A stretch of 64,000 nt of DNA from the NCBI RefSeq assembly GCF_003315175.1, contig NZ_QNRQ01000013.1, forward strand, positions 1-64,000, read 5' to 3'. A program made the translations under genes and the position numbers. Within the stretch, counting starts at the first letter, position 1; each line of letters opens with the position of its first letter. The DNA comes from Eoetvoesiella caeni. GTDB lineage: Bacteria > Pseudomonadota > Gammaproteobacteria > Burkholderiales > Burkholderiaceae_B. Below the pieces are notes generated by a model that was given only the letters and a program-made list of their open reading frames with translations, ran no database searches and was not told the origin of the DNA. This document shows positions 18,732 through 26,549 of the stretch, piece after piece.

Positions 18732-20024
18732 TTAGCTAAGCGGTTTGGTTTTTGCCTGGGTGGGAATGTTGGGCGCCGTTTCGTTGTTGACCACCAGCAA
18801 GTCGTAGGGGTGATCTGCGCCTTTGACCCATTGGCCGCCGACCAGCGGAGTCTTGGCAACGTTCTTGACTGGCCCGCCGCCCCATTGCACATGGCCGATG
18901 ACCGTGTCCAGGTTGGTCTGGGGTATGGCGTCGCGTATGGACTCGGCGGAATCCAGATCCTTGGTGCGCTTCAAGACATCGATGGCCACTTCGAAGAGCG
19001 AGTGGGCATAGCCCAGCGGCTGGCTCCATTGCCGCTTGCTTGCGGTTTCATAGGCCTTGGCCAATTCCTGCGCGCTTTGTCCTGTCAATGATGATTTGAA
19101 TGGACGATTGGGGCTCCACCAGCATTCTTGCGTAAGGCCATCGCCTTCATTGCCCAGCGCCTCGACCGCGGAGGGGAATGCCAGCGCTTTGCCGACGGTG
19201 ACGACTTTAGGATGAAAGCCCTGCTGTTTGGCTTGAGTCCAGAAATTCTTGAAGTCGGGCGGCGTCGGCACCCCGGCAATGATTTCGACATTGGCTTTTT
19301 TGTATTCCGAGAGCAGTGCCGTGAAATCGGTCTGGCCGGGCTGGAAGCGGCCCGCGTCGACGACGGTAAAGCCCATTTTTTGCAGCGGTGGGCCTATGCC
19401 CAGTTTCGGGTCAGCCCAGGCGTTGCCGTCGGCATCGTTGGCGCAAAGCAGGCCGATGACTTTATTGGTTTCGATGCTTTTCCACATATTGGAGAAGACG
19501 GCAATAATGTCCTCCAGGCCCCAGAAGTAATGGTAGGTCCAGTCGAAGCCTTTTTGCGGAGTGCCGCCGCGGGTAAAGTACCAGGGTTGCCATGGCGTGG
19601 TGGTGGAGATGCAAGGTATTTCGTTCAGCTCGCATTGGTCCGATACCGGGTTGGAATTCTCGGGCGTCGAACCGACCACCATGAGGTCGACTTTGTTTTT
19701 CAATATCAGTTCGGCCGCTACCTCAGAGGCCCGATTGGGGCTGGACTGGCTGTCCTTGATGATGACTTCGATAGGGTGGCTGACGCCGTTAATGGTTACG
19801 CCGGTCTTGAGCATTGCGGCAATTTCATTCAGAACGAACCGGTCTACTTCGCCAAAGCCAGCCAGGGGGCCGGTTTGCGGGGTTACATAGCCTATTTTTA
19901 TCGCACGGCCGGCCTTGGCGAAAGCCAAAGTGCCAATGCCGGCCAAGCCAAGCGCGCCGCCCAGGGCGGATGCTTTGATGAGAGTGCGCCGTGTTTGATT
20001 CAGCCTGTCTGTTGTGTATGTCAT
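18732..20024 (-). CDS. Tat-exported ABC transporter substrate-binding protein (Liv/peripla-BP type)
   Basis: 430-residue periplasmic receptor of the type I periplasmic-binding fold. The N-terminus carries a twin-arginine signal (TRRTLIKAS, Arg 12-13) and a hydrophobic stretch to about residue 38, so it is probably exported folded by Tat, unlike the Sec-type binding proteins later in the window. The start at 20024 has AAGGAG 6 nt upstream. The mature protein begins IKIGYVTPQTGPLAGFGE. It feeds the adjacent LivGFHM transporter; ligand unknown, plausibly an aromatic acid used by the neighbouring hydroxylase. Confidence 0.9.
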   Translation of the reverse strand: MTYTTDRLNQTRRTLIKASALGGALGLAGIGTLAFAKAGRAIKIGYVTPQTGPLAGFGEVDRFVLNEIAAMLKTGVTINGVSHPIEVIIKDSQSSPNRASEVAAELILKNKVDLMVVGSTPENSNPVSDQCELNEIPCISTTTPWQPWYFTRGGTPQKGFDWTYHYFWGLEDIIAVFSNMWKSIETNKVIGLLCANDADGNAWADPKLGIGPPLQKMGFTVVDAGRFQPGQTDFTALLSEYKKANVEIIAGVPTPPDFKNFWTQAKQQGFHPKVVTVGKALAFPSAVEALGNEGDGLTQECWWSPNRPFKSSLTGQSAQELAKAYETASKRQWSQPLGYAHSLFEVAIDVLKRTKDLDSAESIRDAIPQTNLDTVIGHVQWGGGPVKNVAKTPLVGGQWVKGADHPYDLLVVNNETAPNIPTQAKTKPLS

Positions 20025-20136
20025 GCATGTCTCCTTGCTGTGGTTTACTGCCATAGTCTTGGCATTGCTTTTGATTTCTTGGAGTACCGGCTTTTGCATA
20101 CCGGCCCCGTTTTCGGCTAAACCCGTAATTCGCTTC

Positions 20137-21741
20137 TTATTCGATGTCCGCTGTTGCGAGCACTTCGTGGCGTTTCAAGTCGGCGGCCAGGTTTTGGACG
20201 AGATCGGCAATCTGCGCCTTGCTGCTTACGCCGCCGTAAAGATAGAAATCCGGACGCACCAGCATGGCGCAGAGTCCATGTTGATCCATGTAGCTGGTGA
20301 ATTTGCCGTCAAGGTCGACGAAGCTTCCTGTGGCTGTGTCGTCCGATGCCAGGTGTACGACCTTGGTGTTGAGTTTTTCCAGGAAGCTCAGGTTGGTGGC
20401 AGATACGGCTTGCGCTTCATCCGTGCCGCGCAGCACCAGCACAAATCCCAGGCCTACCAAATCGTCGAACCGGCCGGTCCGGTTCTGGTAGCGTATGGTT
20501 CCATGCGGGCTTAACAGACCGGCCGACGGCCGGATACCGCCGCTTGCCGCGCCGTACAGAATGCCGTCAACCAAAGAAGGGAAGGGCGGCGGAGGCGCGA
20601 CAGTGCCGTCAAAGAATGCCTTGTCGCGTTCGGCGGCTTTGGCCGGGTCGGGAATGCAAATGACCTTGCCCAGGTACATGGAAAGTTCGATGACGTCCTT
20701 GGCATGAGGCCGGCGTTCGGTCTGGTAGGTGTCAAGCAGGCTGTCGCTGGCTTGGCCGCGCAAAACCAGATCCAGCTTCCAGGCCAGGTTCCAGTCGTCG
20801 CGCAGGCCGGCGCACATGCCTTGTCCCATGAACGGAGGCATGACGTGCGCCGCGTCGCCGGCCAATAGAATGCGGCCGTCGCGCCAGTTGTGCGCAATCA
20901 ACGAGCGAAAGTTATAGACTTTGGCGCGCTGAATGACGGCCTGATCAGGTTTTACCCAGGGCTCCAGCAGCTGCCACGCCATTTCTTCGGTTTCAAGGGA
21001 TTCGCGCGACTCGTTGGGCAAGCGCATGAATTCCCAGCGCCGGTAGTAGCGGCCATCGCGTATGCCGGCTGGAACTATCGTTGTAGGGCGGGCTGGATTG
21101 CAGTATTGGGCGGCAGGGGGGATGTCCAGCTCGACGCCTTCATTGGGCAGGATGTCGATAACCAGCCAGTCGGCCTCAAAGCCCAGGTCCTCTTGTGTCG
21201 ATCCTATGGTTTTGCGGGCCAGGCTGTTGGCGCCGTCAACGCCGACCAGGTACTTGGCGCGTACGCTGCGGGTGTTGCCTGTTGAAACTTCGCGGGCAAG
21301 GACCTCCGCGTAGTCGGCAGTCTGCCGGATTTCAATGACTTCCCAGCCCAGGTTCAGCTCGACTTCCCGGTAGCAGCCGACGGTCGCGTCGAACATGCCT
21401 TCCAGGGTGGGCTGGTGGATGAAGTTGACTTCGGAGCCGCCCGAAATGGACTCAGCCGACCAGTCGATATGCAATAGCTCCTTCCATTCGGCATTGAACC
21501 AGCGGTACTGCGGAGCAGGGTGGCTGACAGTAGGAAGCTGATCGCGCAAGCCGATGGCCGACAGCATCCGGTACATTTCGTGGTCGATGCACACTGCCCG
21601 GGGCAGCGGGAAGCGCTTGGCCCACAGTTCAAATACGCAGACCGAATGTCCTTGCCGGGCCAGCGTCAAGGCCATTACCTGACTGACAGGTCCGTAGCCT
21701 ATTTGCAAAACGTCGTAGATTGTTTGTGTGTCTTCGTTCAT
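20137..21741 (-). CDS. FAD-dependent aromatic hydroxylase (MhpA-like)
   Basis: Group A flavoprotein monooxygenase, 534 residues, resembling 3-(3-hydroxyphenyl)propionate 3-hydroxylase. The FAD motif reads GYGPVS (15-20), with Ser for the last Gly of GxGxxG. Also visible are the DGANS (NAD(P)H/FAD) block and the GDAAHVMPPFMGQGM ribityl-binding motif, followed by a C-terminal thioredoxin-like domain. The start at 21741 follows AGGAG by 5 nt. It heads the operon with the transporter genes. The substrate is not MHP with certainty: no extradiol dioxygenase or MhpC-type hydrolase is linked. Confidence 0.87.
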   Translation of the reverse strand: MNEDTQTIYDVLQIGYGPVSQVMALTLARQGHSVCVFELWAKRFPLPRAVCIDHEMYRMLSAIGLRDQLPTVSHPAPQYRWFNAEWKELLHIDWSAESISGGSEVNFIHQPTLEGMFDATVGCYREVELNLGWEVIEIRQTADYAEVLAREVSTGNTRSVRAKYLVGVDGANSLARKTIGSTQEDLGFEADWLVIDILPNEGVELDIPPAAQYCNPARPTTIVPAGIRDGRYYRRWEFMRLPNESRESLETEEMAWQLLEPWVKPDQAVIQRAKVYNFRSLIAHNWRDGRILLAGDAAHVMPPFMGQGMCAGLRDDWNLAWKLDLVLRGQASDSLLDTYQTERRPHAKDVIELSMYLGKVICIPDPAKAAERDKAFFDGTVAPPPPFPSLVDGILYGAASGGIRPSAGLLSPHGTIRYQNRTGRFDDLVGLGFVLVLRGTDEAQAVSATNLSFLEKLNTKVVHLASDDTATGSFVDLDGKFTSYMDQHGLCAMLVRPDFYLYGGVSSKAQIADLVQNLAADLKRHEVLATADIE

Positions 21742-22057
21742 TGCATGCTCCTGGGGTCCTGCTTTGTTCGGGTCGATAGCGTCGTGTGCAGGTTGCCGGT
21801 ATATTGACGATATTGTCATTATGAAATTCTTTAACATAGTGACACTTGTGTCAATATGGTAGAAATACTAGGTTTAGAGGGCTGGCAATAGCGGTTGAGT
21901 GGTGTCGCACCATGTTGCAAGCTGCTGCAGGGGCCGGACTGTTGCGACGTTCGCCGGGCTAATAGGCCGGCCTGTGAGGCAGAAGAGGAATCGAGGGGGG
22001 GGGGCGTGATTTGCGCGCAGTACAATTCCAGTTTTCATTACTTAAAGTAAATTGACC
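21742..22057. promoter_or_regulatory. Divergent promoter/operator region for the hydroxylase operon and TetR gene
   Basis: Two short palindromes lie close to the hydroxylase side: TGAC-N6-GTCA at 21805-21818 and TGACAC-TT-GTGTCA at 21840-21853. They share the TGAC/GTCA half-sites and are 35 bp apart centre to centre, as expected for a TetR-family operator pair. The remainder (21860-22050) shows no gene and no further strong signal. Confidence 0.65.
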
Positions 22058-22747
22058 GTGAAATTGGAAGACCACCGCACCCGAGCCGGGCTCGCCCGGC
22101 GAGAGAAAACTCGCGCCTTGTTGATGAAAAGCGCGTTGGCGGTTTTTGCCGAAAAAGGTCCCGATCTTCCTGTTATTGAAGACTTCATTGCAGCCGCGGG
22201 AGTAGCGCGCGGTACTTTTTACAATTATTTCCGTACAACCGGCGAATTGCTGGCCGCTCTGACCGGCGCCATGAGCGACGAGGTCCTGGCGGTCGTCGAT
22301 GCCGAAGTATTGAAGTTCGATGACCCAGCTGTGCGAATCTGTACCGGCACGCGCCTATATGTCGGCATGGCATGCCGCTATCCGATATGGGGCATGTTTC
22401 TGGCGCGGATCGGCTCTCGCCACGCGGTGCGCGGAAAGCTGCTGGACACTTACTTGACGCGCGACATAGAAACCGGCGTGCAAGCCAAGCGCTTTGCCGT
22501 TCCCAATGCCGTTGTTGTCCGGGACATTATTTTGGGTTCGATTTTCTTCGGCCTGGAGACCATACTGACCGAGCCCAGCATTGAAAATCATGTTGAAGAA
22601 ATGATGTACGTGGTCCTGCACGGCATAGGGCTGTCTAAAGAAGAGGCCCGGGCAATCGCTTTCATGCCTTTGCCTGAAACCGGGACGGTGTTCGGACCTA
22701 TTTTGTCGACGCTCAAGGAAACCGGTATCGGGCGGGCTTCTATTTAG
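22058..22747 (+). CDS. TetR family transcriptional regulator
   Basis: 229-residue regulator with an N-terminal TetR helix-turn-helix at about 38-58 (VIEDFIAAAGVARGTFYNYF). Start is a GTG at 22058, or a TTG at 22052; the ribosome site is weak for both. It is divergent from the hydroxylase/Liv operon and probably represses it through the palindromes at 21805-21853. Its 3' end overlaps the stop of the convergent DMT gene by 4 bp. Confidence 0.9.
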   Translation: MKLEDHRTRAGLARREKTRALLMKSALAVFAEKGPDLPVIEDFIAAAGVARGTFYNYFRTTGELLAALTGAMSDEVLAVVDAEVLKFDDPAVRICTGTRLYVGMACRYPIWGMFLARIGSRHAVRGKLLDTYLTRDIETGVQAKRFAVPNAVVVRDIILGSIFFGLETILTEPSIENHVEEMMYVVLHGIGLSKEEARAIAFMPLPETGTVFGPILSTLKETGIGRASI

Positions 22748-23676
22748 CCTTTCTGTGCGCGGCTCAAGGTTTGGCGCAGCCAGTCATGGCCGCTGACCAG
22801 GATGATGCCCGCGGTCACGAACCCCGCGCCGGTAAGAAAGCTGGCGTCCAAGGGTTCGTCCAGCAGCCAGACGCCAAAGACAATGCCGAACAGGGGCGTC
22901 ATGAAAGAGAAGACACCCAGGCGCGAGGCCAGGTAATTGCGCAATAGCCAGAACCAGGCAAGAAACGTGGCGAACGAGACGATGACCGCCTGGAACAGCA
23001 CGCTGCTCCAGGCCAGGGGCGTGAAGCTGATGGAGGTTTGTCCAAGCATTACCGCTGCGATCATCAGCACGATGAAGGCGGCGACCAACTGGTACAGCAA
23101 GGTCTTGGTCACGGAGTTATTGGACAAGCGGGTGCATCGAATGACGACCGTTGTGGCGCCCCATGCCGCGCCGGCCAATAGCCCCAGGAAGTCGCCGAGC
23201 AGAACATTGGGCGCTTCTTTGGTGGCGATTTTGGCATCGGGCCCGAAAAATGCAATCACAACGCCCACGAAGGCCAATCCTATTCCCAGCCATTGCGCCA
23301 GCGCCAGTTTTTCTTCGGGCAGCTTCCAGTGCAGCCCGATGGCTGCGAAGAATGGCGCGGTGTATAAAAAAACCGCCATGTGCGAAGCCGTGGTGTAGCG
23401 CAGGCCTTCGCCCAACAGCAGGAACTCCAGCGCAAACATCAAGCCAATAAGCAGGCCGGGGCGCCATGTGCCGTCGTGCAGGGCAAGCGGTTCGCGCCGC
23501 CACAGCATCAGCAGCCAAACCAGGACCGCGGCCATGCCCGAGCGCAGGCCGATTTGCATGATGGGGGAAATATCGACAGCCGCCGCCTTGATGGCGATTT
23601 GCTGGAATCCCCAGATCATGCACAAGATCGCCATCAACCCGAATGCCAGGCCGTCGACGGCTTTACGATCGCTCAT
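22744..23676 (-). CDS. DMT superfamily (EamA) transporter
   Basis: 310-residue inner-membrane protein with ten hydrophobic segments arranged as two EamA repeats (MIWGFQQIAIK near the start; PLFGIVFGVWLLDEPL in the second half). Probable drug/metabolite exporter; substrate unknown. The start at 23676 (MSDRKAVDG) has AGGGG upstream; an ATG two codons earlier is possible. Confidence 0.9.
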   Translation of the reverse strand: MSDRKAVDGLAFGLMAILCMIWGFQQIAIKAAAVDISPIMQIGLRSGMAAVLVWLLMLWRREPLALHDGTWRPGLLIGLMFALEFLLLGEGLRYTTASHMAVFLYTAPFFAAIGLHWKLPEEKLALAQWLGIGLAFVGVVIAFFGPDAKIATKEAPNVLLGDFLGLLAGAAWGATTVVIRCTRLSNNSVTKTLLYQLVAAFIVLMIAAVMLGQTSISFTPLAWSSVLFQAVIVSFATFLAWFWLLRNYLASRLGVFSFMTPLFGIVFGVWLLDEPLDASFLTGAGFVTAGIILVSGHDWLRQTLSRAQKG

Positions 23677-23762
23677 CCTCATACCCCTTTTATTTTATTT
23701 TCAGGCCAACTTTAGCATCGAAAGCGGTTACCTAAGGTCGGCCCAGTCTTGCTTAGGCGTAA

Positions 23763-23793
23763 GTCAATGATTAAAATGCAGTCAATGATTAAA
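23763..23793 (+). promoter_or_regulatory. Direct repeat before the toxin-antitoxin genes
   Basis: GTCAATGATTAAA occurs twice, at 23763-23775 and 23781-23793, with an 18-bp period, ending at the AAAGGAGG ribosome site of the antitoxin gene. Its placement fits an autoregulatory operator for the ribbon-helix-helix antitoxin, or a duplication that created an alternative ribosome site. Confidence 0.45.
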
Positions 23794-23804
23794 GGAGGTG
23801 CTCC

Positions 23805-24053
23805 GTGGCGACTATGACTATCCGTAACATCGATGATCAACTTAAAGCCAGACTGCGTGTGCAGGCAGCGATTCACGGCCATTCAATGGAAGACGAGGCA
23901 CGGAATATCTTGCGTGCGGCGCTTTCTGTAGAGCCGGTACGCACGCCTTCATTGGTAGAGGCGATTCGGGCTCGCGTAAAGCCTTTTGGGGGCATTGATC
24001 TTAAACTTCCCAAGCGTGAAGCCATCCGTGATCCTTTGGAACTCGGTTCGTGA
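23805..24053 (+). CDS. FitA/VapB-like ribbon-helix-helix antitoxin
   Basis: 82-residue antitoxin. The N-terminal MATMTIRNIDDQLKARLRVQ block, followed by HGHSMEDEARNIL, is typical of FitA-type RHH proteins that bind DNA and neutralise a PIN toxin with the C-terminus. Start is GTG at 23805, 7 nt after a strong AAAGGAGG; an in-frame ATG lies 9 bp later. Its stop overlaps the toxin start by 4 bp. Confidence 0.92.
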   Translation: MATMTIRNIDDQLKARLRVQAAIHGHSMEDEARNILRAALSVEPVRTPSLVEAIRARVKPFGGIDLKLPKREAIRDPLELGS

Positions 24054-24469
24054 TCATTCTGGACACGAATGTCCTGTCGGAGGCTCTGCGCCCTGAACCC
24101 GATGCGCGTGCTTTGGCATGGTTGGCTGCACAGCCGCGTTCTGCACTGTTCACCACCACGGTTACGCGCGGTGAGCTTTTCTATGGAATTCGCTTATTGC
24201 CAGATGGCCAGCGCAAGTCGCTGTTGTTGGATGCGGTGCAAGCCATCTTTGATAAAGACCTGGCGGGGCAGGTTTTGAGTTTCGACAACGATGCGGCGGA
24301 CGTTTATGCGGAAATTGCCGCGGGCCGCAAGGTAATGGGCAAACCCATTAGCCAGTTCGACGCGATGATTGCCGCAGTGGCCAAGTCCAGGGGTGCAAGC
24401 CTGGCTACGCGCAACGTCAAGGACTTCACCGAATGTGGGGTTACTGTAATTAACCCTTGGGATGAGTGA
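24050..24469 (+). CDS. PIN-domain toxin (FitB/VapC family)
   Basis: 139-residue ribonuclease-type toxin. Acidic metal ligands D5 (ILDTNVLSE), E42 (TRGELFYG) and D104 (QFDAMIAA) are present, and the block ATRNVKDF closes the active site. GTG start within GTGA overlapping the antitoxin stop. With the preceding gene it forms a type II toxin-antitoxin module standing alone in a housekeeping region. FitB in Neisseria is the closest named relative by motif. Confidence 0.93.
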   Translation: MIILDTNVLSEALRPEPDARALAWLAAQPRSALFTTTVTRGELFYGIRLLPDGQRKSLLLDAVQAIFDKDLAGQVLSFDNDAADVYAEIAAGRKVMGKPISQFDAMIAAVAKSRGASLATRNVKDFTECGVTVINPWDE

Positions 24470-24520
24470 TGAAGTCCGGCCAGGCGGCCTGAGTTTCTTC
24501 GCAGCTCTTTGGGGGCGAAC

Positions 24521-25888
24521 CTAAAGCCTATGTCGGCGGTCGCCGCTGGCAAAGCCTATCAGCGGGACATCGATATCTTTGCCAATGGCCAGCACCTTGA
24601 ACAGTTCGCCCATTTCGGCTTCCGAGATAAGTTTTTGTACGGCTGAAACCGTGGGGGCGTAGTTGGCGATATCTTCGGGATCAAGCTGGGCCAGCAATTC
24701 GGGCAGGCCGGCGTTCATCAGGAAGCGCGCCTGCGAGGTGTAGCCCAGCACGTCCAGCCCGCCTTCCAGCGCGGCGTCGGCCATGGCGGTGAAGTCGACG
24801 TGGGCGGTGATGTCTTGCAGGCCCGGATAGATCAGCGGCTGGGTGTGCGCGTGATGCCTGAAGTGGCACATCAGCGTGCCGGCGGTGCGCTGGGGGTGGT
24901 AGTACTCGCCTTGGGGGAAGCCGTAGTCGATCAGCAGGGCAGCCCCTTTTTCAAGCCAGGACCCCAGTTGCCGCACCCAGGCCTCGGCCTGCAGATTGAT
25001 TTCGGACTGGTATTCAGGCAATGGCGGCATGCGTTTTGCCACGGCCTGCGCCAGTTCGGGCCGGGCAAGGCGCTCGGCAAGCAGGAAGGGCGTTGCATTG
25101 TCTGTGTTCAAGCCGTCTTCCAGGTGGGCATGCCCCTGGCTGGCTTCAACGCCGCCGGCGCGGCGGTGGCGCAGGCTGATGTCGTCTTCCTGAGTATGAC
25201 TGTGGCCCAGGGTAACGCCCAGTTCCAGCACATTGCCGGTATCGTCCCAGCGAAACAGCGTTACCGGCATGGCGTCGAGCACTTCATTGGCCAGCACGCA
25301 GCCCACAAAACTGGTGGGCAGTTCGTCCAGCCAGGTCACGGCCGAACCGAACTGTTCCAAGCGCTGCTGCTGGCGAGCCCGCAAATCGGCCGACACTTCA
25401 AGTATTTGATACTCGGGCTCAATGCCCTGTTCGCGCAGCGCAGGAATAAGCCCCGCCGCCATAGCCCCCGACCCGGCACCAAACTCCAGCACCCGCAGCG
25501 ACCCGCAAGCCCGCAACACCTGCCCCACCTGCCCCCCCACCACCCGGGCAAACAATGGTGTTAGTTCGGGGGCAGTAGTGAAGTCGCCGTCAGGCGGCTG
25601 CACTACTGAACCCAAACTCTTCCTAGTTGGTTGGGCCGTGGTGAAGTCGCCGTCAGGCGGCTGGGGTGCTGCGCCCAAACTCGCGCCCCCAAACTTCGTA
25701 TTGCCGGCGGCGTAATACCCCAGACCAGGCGCGTAAAGCGCCAAACTCATCCATTGCTCGAACGGCATGAATCCCCATGGAGCTTGTTCTATTTGTTCCA
25801 CCAAATAGCGCTCTACAGCTTTGGCGTGCGCGGTGGAATCGGGGTCAAGTGACGGCAAGCCGGTGGGTATGGAGGTACGGGAAGACAT
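24521..25888 (-). CDS. Class I SAM-dependent methyltransferase, MidA/NDUFAF7 (COG1565) family, with internal duplication
   Basis: 455-residue methyltransferase of the family whose mitochondrial member methylates a complex I subunit. SAM motif I is VLEFGAGSGAMAAGL. The conserved DFTTAPELTPLF segment is preceded by a second copy: residues about 69-89 and 90-110 are 21-residue tandem repeats, each containing QPPDGDFTTA, matched at DNA level by repeats about 63 bp apart (25578-25619 and 25641-25682). The start may be 25888 (MSSRTS) or 25912; neither has a strong ribosome site. Bacterial targets are unknown. Confidence 0.87.
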   Translation of the reverse strand: MSSRTSIPTGLPSLDPDSTAHAKAVERYLVEQIEQAPWGFMPFEQWMSLALYAPGLGYYAAGNTKFGGASLGAAPQPPDGDFTTAQPTRKSLGSVVQPPDGDFTTAPELTPLFARVVGGQVGQVLRACGSLRVLEFGAGSGAMAAGLIPALREQGIEPEYQILEVSADLRARQQQRLEQFGSAVTWLDELPTSFVGCVLANEVLDAMPVTLFRWDDTGNVLELGVTLGHSHTQEDDISLRHRRAGGVEASQGHAHLEDGLNTDNATPFLLAERLARPELAQAVAKRMPPLPEYQSEINLQAEAWVRQLGSWLEKGAALLIDYGFPQGEYYHPQRTAGTLMCHFRHHAHTQPLIYPGLQDITAHVDFTAMADAALEGGLDVLGYTSQARFLMNAGLPELLAQLDPEDIANYAPTVSAVQKLISEAEMGELFKVLAIGKDIDVPLIGFASGDRRHRL

Positions 25889-26059
25889 GGAGGGATCGCA
25901 ATCGGTATGCATGCAGGCCGTGTGCCTGCATGCGTGTCAAGGCATAGTTTATCAGCCGGCTGTTTCAAGAGGCTTGGGCGCAGCGAGCAAGCGCAGCGAA
26001 AGCGATCAAGGCGTCGCGGCAGTGTTGCGGCACAGTCATGGCCGCTGCCCAATCCGGCC

Positions 26060-26278
26060 TTACGGCTTCGTGTTGTCTTCTTTGGACTGCCTTGAATTTT
26101 GGGATTGCTTCAGCACATATAGCGAACGGCACATGGCTATAAAGAAAGCGGCGAATAGCGCCACCATGACGCCGACCAGGAAGTTTCCGAAAACCGCCCA
26201 CAAAGGGATCGCCAGTATGGCAGTCAGAAACAGGGGTTTATTGGCAAGTTGCTTCATAGCGGCGAATGGAGAAGGCAT
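26060..26278 (-). CDS. Small hypothetical membrane protein
   Basis: 72 residues (65 if the ATG at 26257 is used) with two hydrophobic helices (about 15-30 and 33-52) and a charged C-terminal tail rich in Gln, Ser and Lys. No family recognised. The composition looks like a real membrane protein rather than chance translation, but no strong ribosome site is seen. Confidence 0.5.
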   Translation of the reverse strand: MPSPFAAMKQLANKPLFLTAILAIPLWAVFGNFLVGVMVALFAAFFIAMCRSLYVLKQSQNSRQSKEDNTKP

Positions 26279-26507
26279 GGTATTGCAATGTGGCCGTGCG
26301 GCACTGGGTCATCAAATAAAGCGGGTACGCACCCAGAGTATAGGCGCAAGGCTAATGAGACGGTGGGCAAAGCGGCACGGGATGGGGCAAGAGCGACGAG
26401 CGGGCGATCCAGTGGGGCAATCTCGCATGCGCAAGGTCAACAAGTGTGCAAGCAAATCGGATCGGCTAGATGCCAAAGGCGAAAAGACGTGTGGCGGGCC
26501 TAATGCA

Positions 26508-26533
26508 AAAGGCCGCCCGAAGGCGGCCTTTTG
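26508..26533. terminator. Strong bidirectional intrinsic terminator of the helicase gene
   Basis: AAAAGGCCGCC (26508-26518), loop CGAA, GGCGGCCTTTT (26523-26533): a perfect 11-bp stem with a GNRA-like CGAA loop and U-tracts in both orientations. It lies 17 bp beyond the stop of the leftward helicase gene. Confidence 0.9.
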
Positions 26534-26549
26534 CTTGCTGCGTATTAGC

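Noticed and set aside
24050-24469. Isolated nuclease gene of a defence island
   Set aside because: It is coupled by a 4-nt overlap to an RHH antitoxin and has no other defence genes nearby, so a simple toxin-antitoxin pair explains it.
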